From Gongronella butleri (taxonomy: Eukaryota > Mucoromycota > Mucoromycetes > Mucorales > Cunninghamellaceae), in the NCBI GenBank assembly GCA_025201375.1, contig JAIWZP010000010.1, positions 434,001-498,000 of the forward strand: a stretch of DNA of 64,000 nucleotides, read 5' to 3'. The notes under the pieces are model-generated. The model was not told the origin of the DNA. It saw nothing but the letters and a program-made list of their open reading frames with translations, and did not search any database. Of the stretch, positions 13,270 to 25,523 are shown piece by piece. The position numbers were made by a program, and so were the translations under genes. Each line of letters opens with the position of its first letter. Position 1 is the first letter of the stretch.

Positions 13270-15840
13270 AAATCAACCAGTCGGCGCCCGAGAAAATTCG
13301 CAAAAATAATACAGTTTTCAAAATCTTGCAAGCAAATGTGCTGATTGATTCATCTACTGTATCATACGTATTTTTGAACATTGATGGGTGGAACGTGACG
13401 CGCGCTGTCACTTGTTGAATGACAAGATCAATGCACTACCGTAAAATGCACAAATTCGTACTGTACACTTTTACTGTACCTTTTAAAAGCCAAAGAGCGT
13501 GGTTTTCAGATTTTGCCGTCCTACTGCGCGTCGGTGCCTCCAGAAATTATTTTACAGCCTACTTGCTAGCCAATGAAAATTATTGTGTCCCGGCAAAAAC
13601 TACCGGTATCATACTGTAATACAGTACGACGGCCCACCAGTGCTGCTCAAGACGGACCCGCCCGATTTTTTTGGACTCGAAAATGCCAAAAACTTCCTAT
13701 TTTTATTATTTTGCATTCGTCTGGCTATCTGAATGGTCGACCCCGCTCAAAAATAGTTGCATCGAATTCAGCGCAAAATTTGCAACAAAAAAGCTTAAAC
13801 CCCCAAAGCGCTACGATCACTTTTGAAAAATCCAGGGGTCACTCAGGGGTCACACATTTCAATCTCAGAAAATGCCTAATTTGGGTATTTTCGAACTCCG
13901 GGTGATCAATGCATCCCAAAAAGGCAACTCCGATGATTTGCCATTGGCAGAAAAAATGGCCGGTCGCCCCAACTTTAAAAAAATGCCCAAAAAGTGACGC
14001 ATGAACGCCGATCGACTGGAGAAAGGTGCCTACTTTGGGCAAGATTTTCTTGCAAAATTTAAGGGTTGACACTTCCAAATGAAGTGCGTGGATTGCACGT
14101 AATTTTATTTTTTATACTGTTTTTTTTGTATTTTTATTTTGCTCATTTTATGCGCTCAGTGGGCTGCAGGCTGGTGAAATGACCGATGCAAAACGTTCAA
14201 ACCCAAGCTATCGCGCTGCAAGTCATTCCATTAGATGCTTTGCCCCCTATTTGTTAGTAAAACTGAAATAAAAATCACAGGTTTATTAGACCGTTATCCA
14301 GCAAATCGCCACTTAAGATATTGTCGAAAAAAGCTGTTTTCTCCGTCAGTTTTGATCACATCGCGGTGAAACCTACTTTATTCAACGGAGATTCAGTAGC
14401 TTCATTTGACATGTTATAAAAGCGCATTGGGTTGTTTTCTCAGTTGTCGAGAAAAGTGAGCCTGAAAAATAATTCAATGTTTGATCGACTTTTGAAAGCG
14501 TGCAAAGTTCGTCCAACAGGCGAGCAAACAATCCAGAAATGACACTCGAATGTGTCTCTTTCGAACGTTGCTATTTTCACCGCAAGCCACAAGATGTTTC
14601 GAGACCCTGTGCTAAATTTGTGAAAATAACCACATTTTGGATTCATCTGCATAAAGACCAAGCCGACCGCTGGTTTTTAATAGTTTGTAGAAAAATAACT
14701 TAATGTGCAAGATTGGTGAGACAAATCTATCCATAGTTTGTGGTCTTTAAGGCCAGATTGGTGAATATCATGCAAAAAATGCCAAAATTTTAAAAATAGT
14801 CGACAACAGCCTGATCAACCACTGGTTTTTAACGCTTATTTATGAATTGACGTGCCAAAATTATCTAATGGCTAATTTTGAGCCGTTGCACTTGCGGCAT
14901 GCAGCAGTCAGCATTGCATTTATGAAAACTCCTGAAATCAGTACACGTCTTGACAACGGCCAGAGTGACCTCTGGTTTTTATTTTTCCCTGAAAAGAGTG
15001 GCGTTAAAAAATGCAGGATGCCAAGTTTGGCGATGATTGAAGCACGATTTTACCACGGAATGATTTTTTGAAAAATGCCTTACAGCCAAAATTTCAGCAA
15101 TGTCAAGCTTCTCGCCGAACCAGCCTATTGATATCGGGATTTTAATTTTTTCTGAAAAGATAGGAGCCGAATTCTAAAATTGGGAAAGTTTCGTGGCGTT
15201 GCGACGGGTCGTTGGCAGTGAAAAATATTTTTTTACATTTTTGGGGAAAAAAGTTGGTCAGGTCAAAATGCACCTCGAAGGTCCCCCAATTTGATTGGCT
15301 GAAGCCCAAAGAAAAGTAAAATCAGTTTGGCAACCTATGCACTAGGGCTTTGAGAGTTACAGTATGTCATTAGGTGCAACGACCCCCGCTTTCTAAGCAA
15401 ATCTGCAATAAAAATCGGGGTTGATTTGAAAAATCGCGAGAAAAAAGCGAACAATGACAAATTTTAGAAACTTGAATTTCTCGACCAGTTTTGTTGGTCG
15501 CACGCCAGTAAAATTTGTTGCTCTTGAAAGAGAATCTATTTCTGCATTTTTTGTCACCGCAAATTTGTTGTGAGTAGCCTTGTTTCTTGCCGCGAAAAAT
15601 GGTAGTGAAATTTTAAATCTGGCGTTGCAAGTGTACAAAAATTGCGCATCGGCTTTGCCGGGCTGAGAAAAAATGACCCCCGGGCGCGTCTCTTTCCACT
15701 TGTTGGTTTTCAGCATGATTGAATAACAATTTAGCGCGCCAGGGCCGAAATTGTTAATTTCTGGAGAAATATCATCATCGATTATCTCGTCAACGGCCCG
15801 ATTAACCCCCGGATTTTTTTACTTTGTTTTTAAGAAGCAA
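13270..15840. repeat. Dispersed degenerate repeat family R1, copy a
   Basis: AT-rich DNA with no open frame of note. It is clearly homologous by eye to 53180-55300, 59740-60385 and 30600-30975, and all copies have the same orientation. Shared blocks include the 'gcctccagaaa...cagcctacttgc' segment (13527, 53357, 30807), the 'aggggtcactcaggggtcac' block (13834, 53621), the 'cattagatgctttg' block (14230, 54024, 59768) and a 'ttttggattcatct' block (14635, 54430, 60174). Inside copy a, a 'ctggtttttaa'-type block recurs roughly every 154-160 bp (14668, 14822, 14978, 15138), so the element appears built of decayed tandem units. The left edge is full of TACTGTA/TACAGTA palindromes. No coding capacity was recognised. 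Confidence 0.75.
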
Positions 15841-16220
15841 TTAGCCAAAATGCACAAATGACATTAATATTCATGGAGCGACAGACACTCGATAACGCAC
15901 CGTGTTGATTTTCATAAATTGGGTTTTTCTACATACTGTAGTACGTACAACAGAATGTAGCGATTTTGCAGGGGGAGTCGTCGGTTGGCATTTTAGAGCA
16001 GTAAAATTAAAGTCCTCGGATGAATGATCGCTACGCCTTTCACACCCTGCTGGGTAAACATGCTGCCTGGTTTATCTACAAAAATGATAGTATACTGTAT
16101 ATACATTGCCCTAGCAAAAAAAAGTTTAAAAAAGCGTCGGCGGCGGCTGCGTTTTGGGCAGAAACAAAAAGCACTGCTGCCCAGGAGGTTTGCACGGCCC
16201 ACTTTTTTTTCTTGCAAAAT

Positions 16221-17096
16221 ATGGTCCTTTCTATTGTTCAAAAGGCTCAAGTGGTCGCTCTTCATAGAAGTGGCCGTAAAGTCAGTGCATTAGCGACTGA
16301 ATTCAACGTGTCGCGATGTACGATTCATAAAACTATCAAAAACTTCGCAGATCGTGGCAGCTACGAACGGAAAAAGGGTTCAGAGCGCCCTGAAAAGCTC
16401 CAAGAAAGCGACCTACGTCACTTGCGACGCGTCACCTTCAACGAAAGACGGGCGAATCTGGAGGATCAGATCACGGAAATGTCTGGTTTGAACGTGTCAT
16501 GTTCGTCACATGATTTGATGTCGACTTATCATGGCATGGGGATCTTTTCGCGAGTGAACAAAAAACCCTTTGTGAGCAGTCTACAGCAGGCTCGCTGGCT
16601 TGCCTTTGCAAGACAACACTCCAGGTGGTCCTTGGACAAGTGGAAAAAAGTTCTTTTTACAGATGAATCTTCGTTCGAGATCGGCAAGAACAACAGTCGA
16701 CGCGTCCGTGCCTGGCGTACAGCCCAAGAGGCCGACCACTCAGAGGCCCTCATATCACGCCGCCCACTTTCAAGAGCGGGCGCACGTCACAAATGGTTTG
16801 GGGTGGTATCATTCATGTGAGGCAAAAAGACGGATCTTGCTCTTTTCATCAAAGAAGGGGCCAACAACCGCATCCCGCGCACCACCGCGAAAGACTACGT
16901 TGATTTGATCTACGAGGGACCTTTGAAGCGCTTCATTTGCGGCAAAAGAGGCCTTATCTTAATGAAAGTTGGGGCCCCAATTCACAGGTCCAACGATCCC
17001 AAGATTTGGCGCGCCAAAAAAAAATCAAAAAGATGGATTGGCCTGCCAGCTCGCCGGCCTCAACCCCATCGAAAAGTTATGGATAACGATGAAATA
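16221..17096 (+). pseudogene. Tc1/mariner-type transposase, inactive
   Basis: The N-terminus has a helix-turn-helix typical of Tc1 transposases (KVSALATEFNVSRCTIHKTI). It is followed by a linker and the first catalytic aspartate region (LFTDESSFEIG). The frame is interrupted by a TGA at about 16818, where the 'VWGG' block reads in a neighbouring frame. Coding similarity then resumes (GKKTDLALFIKEGANN). At the second catalytic site the expected D before GAPIH is a valine (LMKVGAPIHRS, near 16966). Near the C-terminus a 'WPASSPA.TPS' remnant of the usual WPxxSPDLNPIE motif reads out of frame. The copy is therefore dead. It sits between R1 repeat DNA and the kinase gene, and clean terminal inverted repeats were not identified. 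Confidence 0.85.
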
Positions 17097-17466
17097 TGAT
17101 AAAATACGTATTGTTTGACACTACTAGGTTTCCCTAGCAAACACGAATCTCCATACTGTACTGTACCGTACTGTTCTATTTCTCAAGAGTCAAGACTGAG
17201 TGATCCGATTCGCGAAAAATATACTGTAGGGGGTAAAAAACTAAAAATCACCATCATCTGGTCGCATAGTACTGCGGCAACGGCTCAAAGTATCATCGAC
17301 AAGCAAGTCATCTCATTTTGATCAAATGTCTGTGGAACAGGGCCCATTTGACATCATGAGCCATGATTAAAATATGTGTCTTCAACCCAAATTAATAAAA
17401 ATTGCTTTTTTATGCATTTATCAACAAGCACCAGAAGTGGTACAGTGACGGAATATATCCAACGCA

Positions 17467-18175
17467 CTATGAGATGATGCACTCGGAATCTTGGTGAGCA
17501 TGGCGTGGCGACATTGGCGTGCGGGCTTCGCCATTGAAATCAAGCGACGACTTGCGTTCTCTTGACAGGGACAGGTTTGGCACGCTTTTGGCAGACATGG
17601 GAAGCGCATATAGAGCGCGTTTTGAAGGTTTATCTGCTGTGGGCTTGCGGATGCCAAACAAGCGCTGCAACTTGGTGCGTGGGCTCGTTGGCGGGCGCGA
17701 TATAATGATTTGGTTCGGCTCGAGTGTTGTGAGACCAAAAGGCGATGTGCTCGCCTTCCACGCCACTTTTTTGTCTCCATCATCAAGCGCGTGCTGTGTT
17801 GTGTCCGGCAAATGGTTCTGAAATGAGCCAAAAAAAAAAAAAGCGTAAGTAACAATGTGAAGTATTTTGAGTTTCTCTCTCTGCAGGCGTTACGTGTAGT
17901 TCCATGGATGGCCGTGTATCCAATGTCATGGCATTCTTGGTGGTGGACGTCGGTGTGACGCGGTCAACAATGCAATTCAAAGACTGTGCAGCACGTGGCA
18001 ATAGCCATGGATCCTGCAGCAATTCTGTGGCTGTCGGTCGATCCTCTGGATTCTTTTGGAAGCAGCGAATCAAAAAAGACTCCACCGGCTAAGTATTGTT
18101 AAAAAAGCATCTGAAATCAGTCGTGCATGGCACTTTTTTTCTTTCCTTTTCTTCGTTTTTTCCTTTTTCCTTTTT

Positions 18176-18231
<56 letters not shown>

Positions 18232-20855
18232 TTCGACAGACTGGATGGTAAGGGTGGCATTGGGTCCTCGACAATGTGGTAGAGGACAGACATGGAAATG
18301 AGGTTGGCGTAAGGCGGTTTGCCTGTCAGCAGCTCAATGACGGTGCATGCGAGCGACCAGATGTCTGATTTTGTGCCGACGCCCTTCATTTCAATGACCT
18401 CGGGTGCCATCCAGTTTGGCGTGCCAACGGGCGTGCTCAGGCCGTGATCAGGGCCTTGCTGCTGCTGTTTTTGTTGTTTTTTGATCTTTAGATTCATCGA
18501 CACGCCAAAATCCGTCAATTTAATGTCGCCCGTCTTGGTCGTCAGGATATTGGCCGCCTTGAGATCGCAGTGGACCACGTCGTGATCATGTAGGTATTCC
18601 AGCCCTTTCAAAATCTTGTACGTGTATGCCCCAACAAGCTTTTCCGGCAGCTTTCCAAATGCTTTGACTGTTGAAAGGAGCGATCCATTCTCGACATATC
18701 TGTAAAACGAAAAAAAAAAAAAACGATCAGTCAATTCGTCACACCAGCACGATGGCTTGAAGCGTGTCGTGAGATTCTTTTTTTCCTTTCTTTTTTTTTT
18801 TTTACTCGAGAACAATATTCATATAGGTTGTGTCCTGCACAAAGCCAATGTAGCGTACAATGTGCGGACACGACATGCCCCGCAGCAGTTCGACTTCTTT
18901 CTAAAAGTGGGCCAATGGGCCATTTTCAGGCTACATATTCATCATTTTGAGCTTTACGCGTGAATTTTTACCATCATCTCTTGCTCCAGCTTGCCATCCT
19001 CGACCAAGATGCGCTTGACAGCCACAATTTCACCGGAAGACATGTCCAGTGCCCTGAAAACAGTCTATTTATTAGCCAATTTTTTTTTTTTTTTTGCTCG
19101 TCTACAGTATTACCTATACACCGAGCCGAATTGCCCGGTTCCAATGCAGTCACCGAGGAGCTACGCCGACAAAAAAGCACGGGCGCTCCGGTATGAGTAA
19201 TATGAGCTTGTGAAAGAGTATAATGACTTACAAACTGAGTGTGTCGTTTCGAAAATCCTGGTCGTTTCATGGAAATGCGCAAGGTGAGTCGCTGCTGCTG
19301 CTGCTGTTGTTGCTGTTTCTGGCGTGGGGTATGTTTGACGTCGAGAGATTCGTCTGAGCGATGACGTATGAGCTTTGGAACGGGTTTTGACGCGGTGCGC
19401 GACGGAATTGAGCGCGTGGCGTTAGTCAATTGTGTGGTGGACATGGTACTTGGCGATGCACAGGACGATGACAGCGTGGACAGCATGGTTGGGTAGTCTG
19501 TGGACGCATTGGATGACATGGAGCGCAGCGTGTCCACGAATGCATATCGATTTGTTGTATTTTGTATGCTTTGGTGTTGTTGGGATGGTTGCTGCGGCGA
19601 CTGCAGCTGTGCTGACGTGTGAATGGATGACGCGAGAGACGTTGAGCTGAATCGCTTGCGGACAATGGGCTGGTGGGTGGTCAAGAGCCCGAATTGCGAC
19701 AATGCTCCCTGTTCGTCGTCAGAGAGTGCGGTCGCGTCGATGATGCAGGTGGGCGTGGCGACACCATTATTCAAATGCCTCCTGGACGTGATGCTGCTAT
19801 ATCCGCTGTCGTTGTGCAAGTCGTCGTCTTTGTTGGGACATGGCGGAGCCAAATGTGAGCGTGGTGGCGTGCCCAGGGCACCGTCGCGTGTCTTTATCGA
19901 TCGGAACGTGTTTCGGAGCTGATCTGCACGATCCGTGATCTCATTGCACGACTGAGTCGCTAGCAATGACGAATCCGGCGTGCGTTTCAGCGACAAGGCC
20001 AAGGGCAGTCGCGTCGCGGCTGGCATTTCCGGCTCGTGATGCTCGAAAATGGCCTTTACGTGCCGATGATTGCGCGCTTGGCTGCGATTCGTCTCTTCGA
20101 GCAACGCAAAGCGTGCCGTTACCGGATCAAGACGTCTCGTTGGCGTCCCTGTGCTGCTCACACGCGCAAGCGTTAAAATTGTGTTGATCACCTATGAAAA
20201 AAAAGAAACCAAAAAAAAGAAATTGAGCCCCCTGAATACCAAGATGCCAATGAATCCTACCGCCGTCATATCTTTGCCTTCGTAGAGATCCACGGTCTGG
20301 AACAATTGGGACTTTTGCAAGCCCACCTAAAAAAAAAAAAAAGCGAGATCCATTGTCAGCTGTGCATTGACGCCCTTGCCCCTGGTCAGGGCACACGGAT
20401 CTTCGTTACATCCTCGGCACCTTGTAGGAAGAGACTGATATTGGCCATCTGCATCGAAATGGCAAAAAAATTGATGATTAATCTTCGACTTCACGCTTTG
20501 TGTTCTTTTTTTTCTTTCTAGATAGATGGCTCACCTTGACAAAAGGTGTATTTTTGCGGCCGATGGTAGCAATTGTGTTTGGTTTGATGCAATTGACGAC
20601 TCTAGCAGAGATAAAATGAAATCCGGATTAATGACAACAGTAAAATGGCAAAAAATGGACAAATCTTTACTGGCAGAGGATGACACCGTCCTGAAGTTCC
20701 TGTTGTAGGTCTATGCCAAGACGTTTGCCCAACATGGCTTCCAAGAAATCGCGTGCGGCGGCCTGGTTGCTGCGCTGCTGCTCTTCACGCAGTTCGTCGC
20801 ATAATCTCTCGGTATGACTGAGAGAGACTGGGCGTGACCTTTTCGATTTGTACAT
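17467..20855 (-). CDS. Calponin-homology domain plus Cdc7/SepH-type protein kinase (11 exons)
   Basis: Spliced length 2,556 nt (851 aa). Exons in coding order: 20855-20671, 20601-20535, 20448-20410, 20326-20261, 20191-19232, 19160-19114, 19053-18972, 18900-18806, 18699-18231, 18088-17894, 17817-17467; every phase joins cleanly. Residues about 20-135 form a calponin-homology domain (ARDFLEAMLG, LQDGVILCQVVNCIKP, FQTVDLYEGKDMTAVV). A long Ser/Thr/Gln-rich linker with a Q tract follows. A full kinase domain comes next, with GTGQFGSVY loop, AVKRI lysine, HCDLKAANIL catalytic loop, DFG and GTPNWMAPEV. The closest known group by motif is the MAP3K-like septation kinases (fission yeast Cdc7, Aspergillus SepH), because of the SDIWSLACTVIELLTGKPPY segment. 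The tail is basic. The start codon is the first ATG of the first supported exon; a 5' UTR intron probably ends just upstream (CAG at 20877-20879). Confidence 0.9.
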
Positions 20856-21412
20856 TGCAGTTGCAATTGACGTGCTGAAAGAATAAAAACAAGTGAGAAA
20901 CAAAGAGACAACAAGGAAAAAGAAAAAAGAAAAATGGCAACATGCAGCACAAAAGAGTGAGATACGGGCGTCTGGCCTCACGGTGCACCCCATTTAGAGC
21001 GTCGTTACCTTTTTTGGGCAGGCGAAAACAAGTTGCCAGGTGGCACAGGTCGCTCATGCTACACAAAAGCTTCACCACGATTATACAACTTGTTGCTCCT
21101 TGTTTTTTTAATCTTTTTACCATTTGATGATCGATTCATATGGTCACACACCTGTCCAATGCAAAGCGCTGGATCCTTTTCATCTTTTTGGTTTATTGTG
21201 ACAGCAGCGGAGCGATAGCACGCGCACAAAAGACACGTGTTAAAAGCAGACGCGGAGGAAAAAGAAAAAAAAAAGTGTATTCAACAATGACATGAACAAA
21301 AACATAATAAAATCAATCAGGGAGAGAGAGAGAGAAAGAGGGCGAAGATGGGAGTGTGTGTGCAACAATGGAGAAAGAGAGATACAAAAAAAAGAGGGGG
21401 AGGGGGATCCAT

Positions 21413-23286
21413 TTAAGCCTTTTGTTCTAATTCTGCGACGATGTCTTCGCAGCGGTTAATGTTTCGCAAGAACCAGTCAGCATAGCGGCGGCCGACCTTG
21501 CTCTCGGCAATGTGGACGACGTCCTGCTTGAGGCAGAAGTTGAGATCGGAGGTGGCGACATAGTCCCCATCGAGCACATCGCCCGTGGACCACTTGAGCT
21601 GGCGGGATTTCTGCTTAAAGACAAGGAGGTGCATCTTGAGCTCGTCGGCATCCATGTCGAGGAACTTGGCAAGCTTGTCGATGCCCATGGAGGTGTACAA
21701 CTTCATGAAAGAGCGGAGAGTGGGCAACATGATCTGATTGCGGATGTCCGACATGAAGATCTTTGTCTGGTTCTGGTTGGGGTCGACAAAAGAGTCCTGG
21801 GCGGTCTTGTTGAGATTGACGCCGGTGGCGGAGATGAACTTGGGGCACGCGTAGTGGAACAATTCCTCAAAGACGGCGGCGGCCTCCTCACCCTTTTGCA
21901 TCTTGAACAAGTGCTCACCGTACTTTTCGCGCAATTGCGAGTGGATGGACTCGTCGAGACGCGTGGGGCACAGCGCGACGCAAATGGCGAGCAGGGCGTA
22001 CATCTGGTCGCCCTTTTTCGCGATCTGGTCGAATTGGTACGAGCGCGAGTGGTATTGTTTGGTGCGCTGGATGAAGGACAGGATGGTGGAGAACGCCTTG
22101 ATCGCGTCAGCGTAGCGGCGCATCATCATGTACGCAAAGCCGACATAATAAAACGTCGTGACGTGGCACGCAGTCACGCGCGCAAACATGGCCTTTTTGT
22201 TGAGCACAATGTTGTCCATCATTTTGAGAGCAAGCATGTAGTCGCCAAGCAGACAGTGCACGCGCAGCAGACCAATGATCGAGAAATAGCCGAGCATCTT
22301 GTAAAGAGGACGCGCGCCATACTCGCCCGCAGCCTCAATCACATCGCCGCCATTCTTGTTGACAAGAAGCTGCTCCTTGATGCGCGACTTTTGGATCAGC
22401 GAGTACAAAACATTGAGCACGCTGTAGCAGCTCCAGATCTGCGGGTTGTCGCGCAAAAGCGTCCACTCTTCCTCGGACTTGTTGCGCAAGCGATCGCGAT
22501 AGTTGCTAAACGATTGGAATTGGAAGATGAACTCGTCAATGATATCCCACAGCCACTGGTTGGGCAATTCCAAGTTGACAGGGCCGTCAGAGTCTTTTTC
22601 AAAAGAAAGAAAAAAAGGGAATGTGAGCGCGACGCGTCGCGTAAAATGGGCAAAAAATGAGCTTACTCAGGATGTAATTGAAGAGATCGCAGTAATTCTC
22701 GTAAGAACGGACACGGTGCTCCCAGGTGGGCGTCAAACGGGCGTAGATGTGGCGGAAATACAGCTCGCGGTACAAGGTCAGGAAGACTTGATCTGTCAAT
22801 CGCAACAAAAAAAAAATAAAGAAAAAACACGAAAAAAAAGAATGAGCAAGCGCATTTCGATTGATTTCCACGATTTTCAAGGGCCAACAGGTTGTATTTT
22901 ACCATCCTTGACCAAGGGAGCAATAACCTCGGCTTCGGGCCAGGGCTGCTTTTGGTAGTACTTGTTGGTGAGCTTGTTGAACGAGTTGTCGTAGACGCTG
23001 TGCAGGTCGTAAACGTTGTTTTCCAAGACGCAGCGGTAAAAGTACAGGATGAAGTTGCGAACGCCATCCGGGATCTGGACCGACGAGGGCTGTGTGGCGT
23101 GGGTAAGGTTGCCTAGCGAGAAAAAAAAAAAAACGTGAATACTCAAACAGGCAAAAAATTGAAAGGCACTGCTTTACCATCGGCCTCGAAGCCGTCCTCG
23201 AGGTCAGCCTGCTGCGTAAAAGTCTCTTGGGTGACCAATTCGACTTCAGCGATCAAGTCGTCGTCTTCAAAGGTGTCCTGGTACAT
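21413..23286 (-). CDS. Eukaryotic translation initiation factor 3 subunit L
   Basis: Four exons (23286-23178, 23112-22903, 22792-22667, 22593-21413) give 541 aa; human eIF3l is 564. It is a component of the eIF3 complex that scaffolds the 43S pre-initiation complex on the small ribosomal subunit. Diagnostic stretches are [20 protein letters not shown], the [17 protein letters not shown] segment, [15 protein letters not shown], the [19 protein letters not shown] repeat region, and the C-terminal PCI domain including [20 protein letters not shown]. The acidic N-terminus ([16 protein letters not shown]) fixes the start. It is transcribed away from the V-ATPase subunit C gene, with about 650 nt between the two starts. 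A subset of fungi, including budding yeast, lacks this subunit, so its presence fits an early-diverging or filamentous fungus. Confidence 0.95.
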
Positions 23287-23940
23287 GGTGACAAGAGGTG
23301 AAGAAGAAAAAAAAGGGAAAAAGGGAAAAAAGAGAAAGGGCCACCCAAAAGGAGCACATCCAAGCTTTTTTTTTTTTTTTTTTGGTTCGAGGATCGCACG
23401 TCACACTCCGGCACCGGGAACCGGATCAAGCCCCGCTCAGCACGCTGACACGCTGAACAAAAGTGCATTTTGGCATTGACTTCTTCGTTTTCTTGCTGCT
23501 TTTATTTGGCTATTCCTCAGCCCAATGGCTCTAAATTTTTAATAGCGCATACTTGTAGATGATGAACATGCAGCTATCAAAAAATGAACCGAAAAGACAA
23601 ATGTTTGAGCTCACAGCAAGAGATCCAAAATAGGCCATTTTTTTAGTGAAGCTGTATTCATTTTGCTTGTAACTTTCCATCCTGTGATTCAATCATGCTG
23701 GAGCTTTAACATGATGTTTTCTCTTATGTTCTCTGATCGTAGAGAAAATATGGGCTTAATGCCATGCGCTGGACGCATGCATTTGCTGTTTAAAAGCAAA
23801 AACAGCTTGATCTGTAAGCGGGGGCCAATCGTGGCGCCGATTTTCACATTCCGACGGATGCGCTCAAAAGGCACGCTTTCTTTCGTTCGTCTCGGTCGCC
23901 TTTCTTTTCCCCATCTTGTTCCGTCTTCCATCCATTTGCT
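23287..23940. promoter_or_regulatory. Divergent intergenic region between eIF3L and V-ATPase C
   Basis: 654 nt separate the two divergent start codons, so promoters of both genes must lie here. Visible content is a purine-rich leader next to eIF3L (23300-23340), a T17 tract at 23367-23383, and a C/T-rich stretch just before the VMA5 start. No further gene was seen and no specific factor sites can be assigned. Confidence 0.6.
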
Positions 23941-25523
23941 ATGAAATACTTGTTTGTGTCCGTTCCTGCGCTGGGTAACAAGCAGAACACGCTTTTGAAT
24001 ATCAAGGGCAAGCTGGCCGAGCACGCCGAGACTTTTAGCTTCCCTGTCCCGGACTTTAAGGTAAAAAGAAAGAAAAGAAAAAAGGGCCCATTTTTGATAA
24101 CACGCTCTCGCTTTGACTCACACACGCCTTGTTAGATTGGCACCCTCGACGCTTTGGTGCTTCTTTCGGACGACCTTGTCAAGTTTGATGCTCAATTTGA
24201 GCAGTCAGCCAACAAAATCGTTGAATTGGTGCGCTCGCTGAACAATAACAGCAACCAGCTCTCGCACCTCCTTGCCGTGAACGACAGTAAGCTCATTGGC
24301 CCCCCCTGAAGCGTTTGAGCCCCTGCCATGTTGATGAACACATTTTTTTTGGTAGAATCGGTTGACGATTACGTGCGCAGCTTCCAATGGAACACCATGA
24401 AATACCGCACCGACAAGTCTTTACAAGACACCACCGCCACGCTCTGCCAGGAAGTCAATGCGATCGATAACATCATGAAGACCAAATTGAACACCTATAC
24501 CCAAACCAGAAATTCGCTGCAAGCCCTCCAGCGAAAGCAAAAGCAAGTCGTCAAAAAAAAAAAACGCGCTTTGAGGGAAATTCAAGCTGACGCGCGTCTT
24601 TTTTTATTTCTTTTTCTAGTGGCAATTTGTCCGTGCGCAGCTTGAATGGCATTGTGAAGAAGCAGCATTGTGTCTTGAACTCTGAGTATCTCACCACCGT
24701 CATCGTGGCCGTGCCCAAGTATGTGTGACGTGATGAATGGATCTAAATGGAACGATTGGGCGTGAAACAGGGGGCTCATCTCATTTTTTCTTTCTCTCTC
24801 GCTCTCTTTCCCTTGCGTTCATAGGGCGCTGTACAAGCAATGGAATGCAAAGTACGAGACGCTGACAGCCATGGTGGTGCCGCGCTCGTCAGTCATGATC
24901 GCTGAAGATGACGAGTTTGGCCTCTTCACCGTCACTTTGTTCAAGCGTGTCCAAGAGGAATTTGGCCACAAGGCGCGTGAGGAACGGTAAGAATCACTTT
25001 TCTACGATAGCGCGTCTTTTTCGCGACTATTGACGCGTCTATTTTTTTTTTTTACGCTTTTCTCATATTTTGGTATTTATTTTTTGCTTGCCATAGCTTC
25101 ATCGTTCGCGATTTCCAGTACGACGAGGACGCGCTCCAGTCGCAGCAGCAGGAATTGCAGGTGGCGAGCGCGACAGAGTCGGATCAGCAGGGTGAATTGG
25201 TGCGATTGGCCAAGCTGAACTTTGGCGAGGTGTTTGCTTCGTGGATGCATCTCAAGGCGCTACGTGTCTTTGTCGAATCGGTCCTGCGTTACGGTCTGCC
25301 CCCTGATTTCACGTCCGTGACAATTGTCGCGCGCCCCAAGATGGAGGCCAAGGTAGATGAGACCCTTCTTGCCCAATACGGCCGTCTTGGCGGCGTCCAC
25401 GGCCAAGCCTCGTCCGCGAAACAAGAGGATCTCTTGGACCATGACCTGCAATCCGTCAACGACAGCAGCTATAGACCCTATGTCCAATTCGAGCTCAACT
25501 TTGATGTGGACCGCACCGGCTAA
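23941..25523 (+). CDS. VMA5: V-type proton ATPase subunit C
   Basis: Six exons (23941-24060, 24136-24286, 24356-24542, 24620-24718, 24825-24986, 25097-25523) encode 381 aa; human ATP6V1C1 is 382 and yeast Vma5 392. Subunit C belongs to the V1 sector and links the peripheral stators to the Vo collar. Its release drives reversible V1/Vo disassembly that controls vacuolar acidification. Family hallmarks are GNLSVRSLNGIVKK, SEYLTTVIVAVPK, KALYKQWNAKYET, the FIVRDFQYDEDALQ block, and the terminal DRTG preceded by YVQFELNFDV. Intron 3 has a GC donor (AA|GCAAGT at 24541-24548). No GT donor nearby keeps the frame into the conserved GNLSVRSL exon. Confidence 0.96.

Noticed and set aside
18974..20191. 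Start of the kinase gene at 20191
   Set aside because: That codon is preceded by a TTTTCATAG acceptor, and upstream exons complete a CH domain in phase.
21512..22660. Long + strand open frame opposite eIF3L
   Set aside because: Antisense shadow of the conserved eIF3L exon 4.
23375..23440. tRNA-like 'ggttcgag' segment
   Set aside because: No acceptor stem, D-arm or anticodon arm can be folded around it.
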